Positions 12,701 to 21,788 of a stretch of 64,000 nucleotides of DNA are shown one piece after another. The notes beneath the pieces were generated by a model that was given only the letters and a program-made list of their open reading frames with translations, ran no database searches and was not told the origin of the DNA. How positions within the stretch are numbered: position 1 is the first letter of the stretch; each line of letters opens with the position of its first letter. The translations under genes were made by a program, and so were the position numbers. Source of the stretch: Blattamonas nauphoetae (Eukaryota > Preaxostyla > Oxymonadida); assembly GCA_033064195.1 (NCBI GenBank), contig JARBJD010000159.1, positions 62,001-126,000 on the forward strand. Reading direction: 5' to 3'.

Positions 12701-13331
12701 GTTCAATCCTTCCCTCCCCAGTTTTCTCTAAATCTACAATTGTATCTTCATATTCAACAGGTGCCCCACCTTCATCATATCCTCCTCGCCCTGGCTTCTT
12801 TTCATCATCCTCTGAAAGATCGCTATCGCCTGTGTACGCATTTTGTGGACGTGCGTATCCTCGAATGAAATCCTCATCTGCTCCAAAGAGTCGAATAGCC
12901 TCATTTTGAAGTGCTTCATGTCGGTCTGCTCTTTGCTCTTGTTTGTACTCATCTTCTTCAGAGGCAGACTGTTCGGCCACATGGGCAGATTCACTTGACG
13001 CTTCTTCTTCCTGCGCCTGTGGAATGATGGCTTGTTGCCATTTTTTCCTCTGTACCATCCTCACAGAAGATCTGTTAAGTTGCTCTGGATCTGTCTCCGG
13101 CTGTGGTTCAGGTGCTTCTTCGCGTTTTGCTCTTTTGTCTGTTCGACGTTCATTCCTTTGAACAGGTGCGTGACGATCGTCTACTTCATCTTCCTGTTCC
13201 TGCATATCATCTTGATACTCTTCAACTGGTTCGGCTCTTTTGAGTTTGGTTTCAGCCAGATGTTGATTCACATTTCCTGTTTGATCTGATCCTGATTCTG
13301 ATTCGGTGTCAGGACTTTGATGAAACTTCAA
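6714..13331 (-). CDS. SPT6: Transcription elongation factor SPT6
   Basis: A histone chaperone and elongation factor that travels with RNA polymerase II. The open frame is about 2,200 residues, longer than yeast or human SPT6, and I saw no intron in it. Parts visible in order are an acidic disordered N-terminus, helical core segments such as YEIPFIIAHRR and WQMEKWDVMWIDRERKR, a YqgF/HhH-like middle, an S1 domain around GYYMRFSNGLRGFLRWD, and the tandem SH2 module starting HPYYKNMTKEQAEQFLLVD with the phosphate-binding LLIRPS. The tail is Arg/Asp-rich. Long Ser/Glu-rich inserts account for the extra length. The first in-frame ATG is at 13205; the frame stays open upstream to about 13380, so a short 5' exon may be missing. 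The stop at 6714 is certain. Confidence 0.92.
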   Translation of the reverse strand: MKFHQSPDTESESGSDQTGNVNQHLAETKLKRAEPVEEYQDDMQEQEDEVDDRHAPVQRNERRTDKRAKREEAPEPQPETDPEQLNRSSVRMVQRKKWQQAIIPQAQEEEASSESAHVAEQSASEEDEYKQEQRADRHEALQNEAIRLFGADEDFIRGYARPQNAYTGDSDLSEDDEKKPGRGGYDEGGAPVEYEDTIVDLEKTGEGRIEQRLYYQLHADREMFDAPVSERLLTRHIVPRMELEFIGKETELDDMRKKRLEQKKKMDEAKEQFEREEDLDPEDGDYVDGADAVVPEATPLPEEESMMKDENLEEHKENMEEEAVPEEPTWVEKIQNFHVNEKELRREADWISTHFLSSDGEYGYHPQTEREPPPTMSTIRMGLIRVPANNNVEPIEEEEEQRRKDLQSRLNQRVCLLTQHSTQSERKKVTDCITAVLTLMINSRYEIPFIIAHRRAAYESSLTEDILWQMEKWDVMWIDRERKRLEALNQIKTITPNITSLIEVAEKHAAEDSGLGDSETVTKLQNLLSEIEILSVFLDHHFQPGNSQSIHFPEKGETSEFTSDSLTSTIFIPPWAEALCSIPTAEDCTNAFAQLKDIKSEMASELAKMKKAELKKNHPELDDRQINISDRTFLLSSNILSHTRLVETGSKSDSKLVQLENTFVTLLSRNTIIKHLLRRFLLFPRHFLPHFTARSPNPICELPSPTLCGEPNPSYGSTSSPTCHCQSQCKCAGCRAHSVQRSILITTEPTGKKANAGSLAPFRSLDIHAFDSLIGLKRKPIAEMCVENDRQKHSIILLNEAKRMNLVIIKFFLSMEGQKECVELIRRIIFAEYPTEQADGDDPFISLSSNEDDPFKSLKNLQIEKAFTTHMKKHLLASIWNTSLKLGQTLIGEECGEEIFEKLMQPPLIPSGLSKCVCTMPDPPPDSTEYSDDYSNQSSEGMSIESASKWSGFRVCVVVAEDPGDMRGGSVDGMSCSSCVCVDSLGGIVGSVVLPGLTRNRRKEMFQDMVNLIPTSAQVDPSGFEKTLQNNPYLQDMNTLRMFMLVCQPSAVLVCGNDPKTRLLQSDLKELVKRLIEIGRANEGERDDSNYSEAMFGLTENPTVLFGDISIGNAYIGTIREIQEFPPPRGNEKRDGVNPESVKRGLAVGRAFVSPLHEFASLFSSLRIGDCMAFQTGVASAVSVEDSPMSTIFSLEACSSFQKNLMIAVKKLRLHDLIALGSESSIVTNIEQAIRKAVNTVGVDINTVLLTATHFYHVLSFVSGFSERIAHLLKQRAVVSGAEVKRIPPPTRAADLAQVFKPQQMANIPPTIMLSSLQARPDLIIQSRYILVGEGFALPNDIFRNCNSFLIVDDLTPVLFNLSYSSVIPKTDDYNNNYSSDIRIFQSYEPPTQTVADRFIMASRVGEHDGRNEGIRRGGGEDEESESSYISAFLDSLAIDSESYAIVKEVCEYVIAAKERKQENTYDDINEDVFSNALSHHEKTRAAPKQNKRKTEMMDWEKIATCFGNTALFEDFDPHLFANLMWEDFKQRYARPPTPDVLEADIKPEAEEKRKEEAKGEAEAEPEQEGGSEILERKPKVKREAGTVVNPDEENSDNEEQQQHSDDEARNQSDDEATPGNEEEAEEENAYDEKLQEANALIIVEKINQQPIDVFSPKTSFAQFEWAVREIVAFLSHPHCDPRLSKSHSLHPFSPNQFEKVDSTYVGLTNQYTIQPPSGDYSIVEKKKPVSPFDLFFMFNSELGNSLTFQAAHSADGENAHHMTMAGDGTGGYYMRFSNGLRGFLRWDQSASDAWRNANAANEIEFTTGWDEVAAQPLPGRSVTLFIEKINFERMSVDLCTENIVREKVQRKTEDPFVDRILLEVLKKKTVSRHDKDAAAKKTLEENLLNRQINHPYYKNMTKEQAEQFLLVDCEGKAGSLLIRPSLTSMDRLIVSYILQDHVEPCHMEIIEMNKPNTLSLGRSLSVFGVKVESLDEVIDMVVKPIIHFCTLIVTHSKFVSVDLSLITNSNRFTTSPIRVPYHVLTAEEMNTRSLNQAEKFLKDERLKNPKHIPYVFCYGKQQARFSLCYLPSREMETREVRVTPLGMMIDKTTRQRTPDEVITRFKQIFSENIEKKKQQQREMQDQERRERDAHHRDYSHRDSHYDRGKERSRYDDYRKGSFRREDEMKRERNERRFNEKRPMERQSGFDDRRRDDSGGYGWDL

Positions 13332-13884
13332 AAAGCGACTGGATGCTAGGAATACACAGGCATGATCAAAGAAAAAAAGGAGGAGAATAAATGACGCGAA
13401 AAGGACAAAAAAGGGTGACGGTGGATGAGGAGTTTGATTTGAGGAAATGAATAATTTTTGTGTATGTCACATCGAAAAAGGAGGATAAACAGATTGGACA
13501 AGGGATAGTTTCAATTGAATACGAAGAAGTATTCATAGTGTTTGAGTTTCAAGTGAAAGAAATGATGACAGAGAATTCGGACGAAGATTGGAATTAATTG
13601 CAATATTTTGAGATGAAAAGATACCTTTACGTTCAAATAGTTGACTTGACATCGGTGGAAACGGTGGGCGATCTCTGTAGAAAAAGCTCCTCCGATCACG
13701 GCCATATTTATTTATTTATTGCTTGGAGATTAACAAATGCATTGTTCATGATAAAAGGCAAGAAATTGAACACAACGGACTAGAGAAAAATTGAAAAGCT
13801 CAGAGAATGAGAGACATAACTCCGAGAGCGTTCCGAATCGATAAATGAATGAATAATGTGAAAGAATCAGTATTTTGGTTTGAT
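13332..13884 (-). other. Intergenic stretch between two minus-strand genes
   Basis: About 550 AT-rich bases hold the promoter side of SPT6 and the 3' flank of the next gene. Only short, unconvincing frames are present. I saw no RNA gene or repeat here. A small leader exon of SPT6 could lie in it, since a TTCCTAG acceptor occurs at about 13346. Confidence 0.5.
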
Positions 13885-16800
13885 TCAAGGCAATATGTCA
13901 AACAGAGATTGACCGGAGGCCAATAAATGACTTGAGAGGAGATCAGAACTGAAGACGTCGGCGTTTGTTTCTGCTTTTTGGAGCTGGTCCCTTTCGATGG
14001 AGTCGTTCATCTGCGTGCTTTCGAAGCACAGCTCGGCGATCTGGAGAGAGAGGGAGAACATCTCCACACGGGCATGCGGAGCGGAGTCGATGAATGTTGT
14101 GAAGCCTGCATACACAATCTGGTTGAGGATCGAGGGAGGGATGAGGGAGAGCAGATGATGGGTGTGGAGGAGCGTGTTTTGTGGCGGTTGACTCATGTCG
14201 TGTTCATCAACAAGCATGCCTTCCTCGTCTTTGGGAGGGAGAGGGAGGGTGGGAGGGAAGTAGACTGACCGTGAGCTGGACTGAGAGGGGAAGGCTGGGA
14301 ACAACAGATTGCCCGCGTCGAAGTTGGTGCTGATTTGGGACTGTTTTGGCTTCCTGCTTTTGGGTGAGGCCTCGCAGTTCTGGGCGAGAATCAGAGCACG
14401 CAGGTAGAACAGCATTTGTGTGGAGAGTGCCTGGAGACGTTGTGCATCGCGCCGGATGAAGTGTGAGTGAGCGATTTGGAGGCGGATGTCGCTCGGGATC
14501 CAACTTGGAAGGGCGAGGAAGGTGCAGCGGGTTGTCAGTGTCTGCTTTCCCGCTTCCCCGTCTCTCTTCCGGCGGAGGGCAGAGAGGTGAGTGTCTGCTG
14601 TTTGGATGGCGTCGTGTGGCACCTTCAGAAGATCAGAGAGTGTCCGCAGGAGTCCCAACGGCGAGTGTTGGGGAAGTTCGACAGTCACCAATTTCGGGTT
14701 GAGGACGTTGAGCAGGATCATTGCGTACCATCGGCGCATGCGCTGGCGGAAGAGATTGTGAGGGAGCGAGCGGAGAGACCGGCTGAACGAGAAAGACATC
14801 GCCCAAATCACAAATCGCCAGAAGGACGAGAAGGTCAGCGGGCTGACTGTGGAAGAGAGGAGCGAGAGGAGCTCGGCGAGGAGCTGTTCCGAATGCACGT
14901 TCCAGTGGTAGCTGGTCGACTTGAACGGCCTGTCGAGGTTGAAGAACGAGCTCTCTTTGGCTGGGTTGGTGTGCTCCTGGATGCTCCGGTTCAGAAAGTC
15001 GAGCATCGAGACGGGGTTGGTCGAGTTGTTTGAGAGGAACACCAGATCAGATGGGTGTGTCGTGCTGAGCGAGGTGAAGAACGAGAAATTGTTCTTGTTG
15101 GACATCACAACCGGGGACAGTCCGACGAGCAGAGACGACAGTGAGCGGAGGGGCTTTGTGCGGATCTTGACTGGATGGGGCGAGACATGCCCTGGGGTCC
15201 ACGTTGGATTGAACTGAAAAGTCAGCTTTCGACGGTTGTGACTGAGTGGGAGCGTTCGTGGGACCTGCTTTTTGGAGTTTGGTTGAGGAAGAGAGGAAGA
15301 CTCGTCGTTGGAGGAGTCTTGAGAGAAATTGGGGGAGTCGAGGCTGAGTGGAGTGAAGACGAGGCGGTCGAGAGAAAGTGGGACGATGGGAGGAGCTTTC
15401 GAAGAGGCGAAGGGGGAGACGGACGCCGAAGAGGACTTGTCTGAACAGCAGGCGGAGTTCAGCTGAGACGAATGCTGGTTGATTCCAATCAGAATCGTTT
15501 TGGTGAGGTTGATCGCCCGCTCCTCCTTCGAGTCTGTGTCCCCGTCCGGCGTCATCAGCTTCCGTCTTGGCCGAAGGACGTCGCCGACGGTCTTCATCCG
15601 CGGAGTCAGTGCGAGGTCCTCCAGCTGTCGAGCGAGATGGGGGTACGACGGCTTGCTGATTCGGATCTGCGAGCTGGCGATTGCGTCGGGGGTGATGGAG
15701 AGGACGCGCGGGGGCTTCCTGTCTCTCTTCTCCTTCATCTGAGCCACCCGAGCGAGCGCGGATTGGATCAGCATGGGACTCGGAGTGATTTGAGCTGGGA
15801 ATACAAATTGTGTGACAGTTGCTGCTCCATTCTTCCCCTCCAGAAACTCCTTCGGTGAGTAGAACTTGAACTTGGGGATGAAGCTGGTCGGAAGGGAGAA
15901 GAGATTTCGGACAAATGTCTGATAGCTTTGGAGCTGGCTGCGGAGATAGCTGGTAAACAACTTGAGGATTGCCCGCCCCTGTTCGAGTGGCTGGATGATG
16001 TGTCTTGTGTGTTGTCTGAAAAGGGTGAAAATGTTCTCCTCCGTGACTGACAGGCTCCTTGCCCGTTCCAGTCGACTGTTTAGGTCCAATCCGAGTTGGG
16101 CCAGGCTCGCCATCTCATCTGGGAACAGCTGCTGGATATCAAATGGTGTGACTCCGCGCAGCAGGAGATGAGAGACGTTGGCGTGGTTGGTACCCAGACA
16201 GGCCATTCCAACGGTGTACACCAGATTGCAGGCATCGTCCAGAATCTCCCGAAAGGCAGCTTCGGTCTGAGCGTGGTGGGTGTAGTTCTTGTCTGTGTCG
16301 CGGACGAAGGCTGCGATTCCGGCCTCCTCTTTCAGCGTTGGCTTGTCGCTGGGTCTGTCAAAGAGGAAGTTCACCAGCGACTGGAACTGCGGTCCAAATG
16401 GCTGGGCGAGCGTGTGCAGGTTGTCTCGCACTTCGCGGAACACCTCCGCGCCGTTCCAGAAGAAGCCGTTGAAGAGCGTGGAGCCAGTTGTGTTCCCAAT
16501 CTGGTTGAGGAACTGCTCGGCCGCCTGCACTTTGCAGAGGGCCTCCATTTTGGTCTCGAAGGGGCAGCATTGGACAGAGGGCAGGTGGGAGAAGCTTGTG
16601 ACGTGGCGGAAGGGGGTGTTGAAGCGGGCAGTGGGAAAGAACGAGAAGGCGTGCTGTTGGGCTCGGATGGTTCCGTGTGGAGTGACAAGGTGGATGAATG
16701 AAGGCTGTCCACGTGCCTGCTTCGAGTGAGGAATGGCAGAGGTCGGTGGTGGTGTCGCTGATGGAGGGAAGAGTGGGGCAGACGAGCAGAGGCGGATTGG

Positions 16801-17691
16801 GGCGAGGAGGGTGTCGATGTCGTGCTCGAGACGTGGACCAACGTGGAAAGGAGACCGTCGACGATGAAATGGGAGTTGGGGAGGCAGGCTGGGGCGGATT
16901 TTGGTCTGAGACATGGGCGGTCTGTTTGGTTGGACAGCTGGTGGCACTGGTGCATTGTCATTCTTGACAACTGTGACTGACGGAGTGAGGGGGAAATCGA
17001 AAGTGAAAAGCGAAGGAGCACGAGGGAGAGCATGTGTGCGCATAAGGAATGAAGAACGATTCCGAGACAGTGTCGATAGATTGGATGTGCTTGTCTGTGT
17101 GTCAGACGATACACAATCATTCCCATTGTCTTGAATCTGTTTGTTCTGCGTAGTATTCCTCTGTGGAGACAATATTCTCTCGTAATAAGGTTGGTAAAGA
17201 GTCTCTGAGAAATGGGTGTTGCTTATTTCCGCAGAAATTCTGTGTACATCCAAAAATATGCGAGAATTTCCTAAGAGTTCCAGACTGTCTCGAAGCAAAC
17301 AAACAGAATCTAACAATTGCTGAAATTGGACATCAGTTGGCCAATAATTCAAACAAAGTGGTGTTTGATTGGATGAATTTGCGGAGAGAAGAACTGTGGA
17401 CGAAATTTCCCTTCGGAGTTCAGTCGAAATAGCCTGACGAATATTCAATGCTTGTTTCTGAGAACATGTGAGTTTGTTGAGAAAATGTGGTGAGGCGCAA
17501 TTTTCATGCCGTGGAAAGGCTGAGTCGATGACTTGCTGTGGAAAAACACTTTCCTTGTTTTGTGGGGCTGAGATACAATGAATTATCGAAGATGAATCAA
17601 CAGGAATTGATTGCTTGGTGTGAGAAACATTGGATCTCTTCATTGGGCTTTCATTGAGAGAATCATGGTCGATTGGGTTTGGTTTGAACAT
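13885..17691 (-). CDS. Unrecognised 1,268-residue protein with helical middle
   Basis: A single open frame starts at the ATG at 17691 and shows no need for introns. The first ~370 residues and residues ~680-900 are Ser/Pro-rich and probably disordered. Between them lies an ordered helical block that begins near FETKMEALCKVQAAEQFLNQ and runs to about FKFYSPKEFLEG. A second ordered block near the C-terminus contains FWRFVIWAMSFSFSRSLRSL and later helices. I see no catalytic motif, zinc site, signal peptide or convincing membrane helix. The gene is divergent from the cyclin gene, with 171 bp between start codons. The length of the open frame and its ordered blocks make it a real gene; I do not assign a function. 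Confidence 0.75.
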   Translation of the reverse strand: MFKPNPIDHDSLNESPMKRSNVSHTKQSIPVDSSSIIHCISAPQNKESVFPQQVIDSAFPRHENCASPHFLNKLTCSQKQALNIRQAISTELRREISSTVLLSANSSNQTPLCLNYWPTDVQFQQLLDSVCLLRDSLELLGNSRIFLDVHRISAEISNTHFSETLYQPYYERILSPQRNTTQNKQIQDNGNDCVSSDTQTSTSNLSTLSRNRSSFLMRTHALPRAPSLFTFDFPLTPSVTVVKNDNAPVPPAVQPNRPPMSQTKIRPSLPPQLPFHRRRSPFHVGPRLEHDIDTLLAPIRLCSSAPLFPPSATPPPTSAIPHSKQARGQPSFIHLVTPHGTIRAQQHAFSFFPTARFNTPFRHVTSFSHLPSVQCCPFETKMEALCKVQAAEQFLNQIGNTTGSTLFNGFFWNGAEVFREVRDNLHTLAQPFGPQFQSLVNFLFDRPSDKPTLKEEAGIAAFVRDTDKNYTHHAQTEAAFREILDDACNLVYTVGMACLGTNHANVSHLLLRGVTPFDIQQLFPDEMASLAQLGLDLNSRLERARSLSVTEENIFTLFRQHTRHIIQPLEQGRAILKLFTSYLRSQLQSYQTFVRNLFSLPTSFIPKFKFYSPKEFLEGKNGAATVTQFVFPAQITPSPMLIQSALARVAQMKEKRDRKPPRVLSITPDAIASSQIRISKPSYPHLARQLEDLALTPRMKTVGDVLRPRRKLMTPDGDTDSKEERAINLTKTILIGINQHSSQLNSACCSDKSSSASVSPFASSKAPPIVPLSLDRLVFTPLSLDSPNFSQDSSNDESSSLPQPNSKKQVPRTLPLSHNRRKLTFQFNPTWTPGHVSPHPVKIRTKPLRSLSSLLVGLSPVVMSNKNNFSFFTSLSTTHPSDLVFLSNNSTNPVSMLDFLNRSIQEHTNPAKESSFFNLDRPFKSTSYHWNVHSEQLLAELLSLLSSTVSPLTFSSFWRFVIWAMSFSFSRSLRSLPHNLFRQRMRRWYAMILLNVLNPKLVTVELPQHSPLGLLRTLSDLLKVPHDAIQTADTHLSALRRKRDGEAGKQTLTTRCTFLALPSWIPSDIRLQIAHSHFIRRDAQRLQALSTQMLFYLRALILAQNCEASPKSRKPKQSQISTNFDAGNLLFPAFPSQSSSRSVYFPPTLPLPPKDEEGMLVDEHDMSQPPQNTLLHTHHLLSLIPPSILNQIVYAGFTTFIDSAPHARVEMFSLSLQIAELCFESTQMNDSIERDQLQKAETNADVFSSDLLSSHLLASGQSLFDILP

Positions 17692-17862
17692 TATTGATGA
17701 ACGAAAGAACGCAGGATGAAAAGTAGAAAAGAAGGTGACAGAATATCAAATGATTTGTGAGGAAAGAAGTCCAAAAAGACGAAAAGTTCCCGAAAAGCAG
17801 TAAACTGAAAAATATGGTTCGATCTTTTTTTGGTTCCTTCTCTGTCTCTGGTCTTCTTCACA
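17692..17862. promoter_or_regulatory. Short divergent promoter region
   Basis: The 171 bases between the ATG of the 1,268-residue protein on the minus strand and the ATG of the cyclin on the plus strand must hold both promoters. It is AT-rich with A- and T-runs. I could not pick out a specific factor site. Confidence 0.45.
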
Positions 17863-18468
17863 ATGGAAACTGAACCTCTGACTATTCACGAAAATGGAAC
17901 TTTTCTTAGTAAACCACTTCTCACATCACTTCCAGCCATAGAACAATTTCCACTCGACCATCTTTTTTATCTCTCGAACGAACTTGCCATCCGGATTCAT
18001 AATCTTATTTTCTGCACTCCTGAATACCAGACAATATTGGCATCAACACTCGGCACCCCTATCATCACAGAGCCAGACCCCAGGTGGATCCCGGAAATGT
18101 CTGAAGTCATATTCTACTTTCTGGACCACATTTGTTCTTCATCTAACGTGCATGTGATGACGATTCTTTATGCCTTCTGCCTCATGTTCAAAGCTTTGTC
18201 AATTATCCCTGAGAGACTCCACACACATCCTGTTCTCATCATCGATGAATCAAACTTGGGCAGCTTCCTCATGAGCGCGGTAATTCTTGCCAATAAACAA
18301 CTCGAAGATCATCCATATACAAACAAATGTTGGGCTCAGTTCTTCGATATTGACACAACAGCTCTCAACACTGCGGAGATCGTCTTCCTCCTCCACCTTG
18401 ACTTTTCAGCAGCCATCTCACCGGAGGATATTGTGTCCGTCCAATCACAACTTACTCATCTTCGCTAG
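17863..18468 (+). CDS. Pho80-like cyclin
   Basis: A 201-residue protein with one cyclin box, probably a regulatory partner of a CDK. The diagnostic part is the Pho80/PCL-type second half: SAVILANKQLEDHPYTNKCW, then the helix ending NTAEIVFLLHLDFSAAISPEDI. An earlier helix, VHVMTILYAFCLMFKAL, corresponds to the first cyclin helices. The start is the ATG at 17863; a TTG-led extension upstream is not needed. The length fits the small PCL cyclins. It is intronless. No CDK lies beside it, so the partner is unknown. Confidence 0.85.
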   Translation: METEPLTIHENGTFLSKPLLTSLPAIEQFPLDHLFYLSNELAIRIHNLIFCTPEYQTILASTLGTPIITEPDPRWIPEMSEVIFYFLDHICSSSNVHVMTILYAFCLMFKALSIIPERLHTHPVLIIDESNLGSFLMSAVILANKQLEDHPYTNKCWAQFFDIDTTALNTAEIVFLLHLDFSAAISPEDIVSVQSQLTHLR

Positions 18469-18994
18469 TGTCACAGCTTGTTGGTCGCACTCATTATTCC
18501 ATTATGTATCCCTTGTGTTTTTGCGTGACAATTTCGGTCGAACTAACTCACCACTTTCTCCACTTTCGTGTCCGATTTGTGTGATAGCACTCAACTCTCC
18601 TCTATTCGAATTGTAAGCAGCTTGATTTATTCATTACGATTCATTCCCATGTTAATCATCATTCCTGACATCCCATCAGCTTTCATCGTCGGATTTCACA
18701 ATTAATTGTGCGTTGTTTGTCGAGACGTTTTTTGAAATGACATTTTTCGCCGAGTATATGTGATACCTTCAGGTTTGAGACTGAATGTCTGTGTTGTTTG
18801 CAGGTGTTTTGGAGAGTAGATCAAACCTTCTGATCCCGGTCAAAACAGGTGTTTTCTAGATCACAGAGAAGGCTGTTCTCAATGTAGGGGACAGTTTATA
18901 CATTTTAAAAAAAAGTAGGATTTTTGATTTGAATAATATTGATTCCGAGAAAAAATTGAGCAAAATGAAGGCCTGGAGCGGCGTCAGTTTCAAA
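18469..18994. other. Intergenic flank of the inverted-repeat cluster
   Basis: About 525 bases after the cyclin stop. I see no convincing coding frame, RNA gene or repeat until the left arm of the first inverted repeat begins near 18995. Confidence 0.4.
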
Positions 18995-21238
18995 ACAAAA
19001 ATTGAGCTGTCCAAAATTTTGGACACCTTTGATCTCTTTTCCAGAAAAGTGGACACTTGTCGAAAAAACGCAGAAATGGACACCTGTAATTTAAAAAAAT
19101 CCCAGGATTTGGACACCCCCAGATTCTGGACACCTGTCTGCCAAAATAGGAGGTTAGGTGTCCAAAAGTCTGGATTTTTGGAAAAGCGTGAAAAACAATC
19201 AGAAAAGAGTTCATGAGATACAAAACCCAATAAACGGGGAAAAATGAACGAGAAAAATGGTCCTATACAGAGGAAGCGATAGATCATGATGAACGATGAA
19301 ATGAGAGAATTGAAGAAGAATTGAGGAAGATAATGGAAAAAAGTAAAGAAATAGTGAGTGGAAGGGCCAAACAAGTGAGGGTGTTTCTTAAAGACGGAAA
19401 CAGTGATGGATGACGAGTTGATGAGAGTTTCTGGTGATGGTCGATGAGATCGTGCTCAGAACAGGAATTATCGATAGTTCGGCAAGTACACATAGCTTGT
19501 AGATCATCCTGAACCTATCTGCAGAATTTAACAGCGCGGACAGGACACGACTGGGCAATCTGAGAGAAATTCAGATTCTTTTGGTGGAGGTGGGAAAACG
19601 GATGGGGGAACGACTTTGGGATCATCTGAACTGGCCCCAGGCTCTCCTCTTTCCATTCGCTTCTTTCCAAATACTCCACGCTGTTGGATACATCCAAAAA
19701 ATGTCGATTCAAGTGCCACTTCACTATTTCCAGCCAGAATAGCGGCATAATGAAGAAGAATACATTTGGGAGTGTGGAGATTCTTTCATCTCATTCATAT
19801 TGTTGGACAACGTGGTGATGGAAACAGGTTGGGCAGAAAAATGTGGACCTTCAACCAATATGTGTCTGCCCTGAGCCTTGCTAGTCACAGGAGTGTGTGA
19901 ACTCGCTAAATTGGGCAAGTGTAGGCTTGAGTGTCAAGAAGAATGCAGAAGTTGATGACTGGGTCCGCAGCTGTGAATAGACTGTTCAGTTCTGGGCATT
20001 CGGCATCTTGAGTTTGGAGAGAAGGTTGATGAATAAATAAGGCTCGTTGGATGACAAGAGTGTGAGGGAACAGGAGTTCAGTGGATGATTTCTCATTCGC
20101 GCAGTAGACAACTATTTTTGCGAAAGAATGGGTCAGCAATAGCACATCAGCTCCTCTCTTAACATTACCAATTGACGAAGCTAATTTGGACCGGTTCAAC
20201 CCCTTCTTCATTACACTAAGCAAAATTCGTAATAGTTTCTTCGTCCTCAAGCAAGCTCTTTCAAATGAAACAAACTCACATTTTCCAGTTCGCTCTCCGA
20301 ACTAGTTCGAAATTGTGTGGAGATCAATGGAAGACATTCCATAATGGATCGATTTCAGGCTTTCATCTCGTTGACTCTTTCGTGAGGAACTCAACAAAAG
20401 CAAACAGTTCACGGATCATCTGTAAATAGACAGGTCGAAATATTGAAGTCACAAATGGTGATATCTTTCTCTTCTTGCACGATGCAACTGCTCTTATTCT
20501 CACTGTTCTTGCTGATTGACAGAGTTGCAGCGATATGAACAGACTTCATTTTCCAAATGCAGAGATGTCAGACATCATCCCAGTGGATGCACCCTTACCC
20601 ACAAAACTCAAGACAGCAATACCCGCTTTGGGGCAATCGGGTATTCTACACGATGATTCGGTGCCTTGGGAAGATTCAAATACAAGACCGCGGTTTCCTC
20701 TGAACTACCATGGCTGTATCTTTTTCGAGCATGCTCTCCTCCCCAGGCCATTATGCAACCCCGATTGCGGGATAAATGACCCTCTCATCTGGACTTTCAT
20801 CGATCCACATCGATCCTCTCAACAATCACTTCTACAATGTCCAATTCTTTCCTCTCACTTGTTTGGCCCTTCCACTCACTATTTCTTTACTTTTTTCCAT
20901 TATTTTCCTCAATTCTTCTTCAATTCTCTCATTTCATCGTTCATCATGATCTATCGCTTCCTCTGTATAGGACCATTTTTCTCGTTCATTTTTCCCCGTT
21001 TATTGGGTTTTGTATCTCATGAACTCTTTTCTGATTGTTTTTCACGCTTTTCCAAAAATCCAGACTTTTGGACACCTAACCTCCTATTTTGGCAGACAGG
21101 TGTCCAGAATCTGGGGGTGTCCAAATCCTGGGATTGTTTCCAAAAATTGATCCAAAATTTTGGACACCTTTGGCAGGTGTCCACTTTTCTGGAAAAGCGA
21201 TCAAAGGTGTCCAAAATTTTGGACAGCTCACAAAAATC
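18995..21238. repeat. Long inverted repeat with ~385-bp arms (18995..19378 and 20855..21238)
   Basis: The plus strand at 18995..19378 matches the reverse complement of 20855..21238 over almost its full length, with a diverged block in the middle. Both arms carry repeated GGTGTCC/GGACACC words, including the self-complementary TGTCCAAAATTTTGGACA. The right arm carries an extra copy of this AAAATTTTGGA palindrome. The 1.5 kb between the arms has only gene remnants. This looks like a non-autonomous foldback-type DNA element or an inverted duplication. I could not identify target-site duplications. Confidence 0.8.
19906..20530 (-). pseudogene. Gene remnant inside the first inverted repeat
   Basis: A minus-strand open stretch reads like a protein fragment (for example TELLFPHTLVIQRALFIHQP), but the frames upstream of it are closed by several stops that no simple intron removes. 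It may be a decayed copy of a helical host protein captured between the arms. I do not recognise the family. Confidence 0.3.
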
Positions 21239-21617
21239 AGTTGGTTTCGATGGGTTGGCAACTTAAAATGAACACGAAGAAAGGGGAGATCATCATTCCA
21301 CCAAGTATTTTATCCACAGTATGCTCTATTTCCTTCTCAGATTACTCATATACACCAAACTTCATCATAAAATCATAGCAACACGTGAAGTGATTCACCT
21401 TTCCCGGAATCTGAAAACGGACTGAAATTGGAGGGTCAGATGGCTCTTCTCCTAAGTGTCATTTCACGTGTTGCTATGATTTTATGATGAAGTTTGGTGT
21501 ATATGAGTAATCTGAGAAGGAAATAGAGCATACTGTGGATAAAATACTTGGTGGAATGATGATCTCCCCTTTCTTCGTGTTCATTTTAAGTTGCCAACCC
21601 ATCGAAACCAACTGATT
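21235..21617. repeat. Hairpin-forming inverted repeat, ~160-bp arms, ~57-bp spacer
   Basis: Bases 21235..21397 are followed, after a short spacer, by their near-perfect reverse complement at 21455..21617. Both arms include CAACTTAAAATGAACACG and its complement. The left arm starts within a few bases of where the first inverted repeat ends, so the two structures abut. Near identity of the arms suggests recent origin or ongoing conversion. No coding content is evident. Confidence 0.88.
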
Positions 21618-21788
21618 GGTCTTTTTCAAAATTTCAAATTAGGTTGGTCCTCTCGAAGAGAGATTGAAATTCCCGATGATACTTTTGAAATAAAATACGA
21701 AGATGCACTAGACTTGGCTCAGATGCTTGTGATGGAGGAGAAAAGACAAGTGAAGTTGAACCAAGTCTCTGTCATTCTCTTCTAGTCC

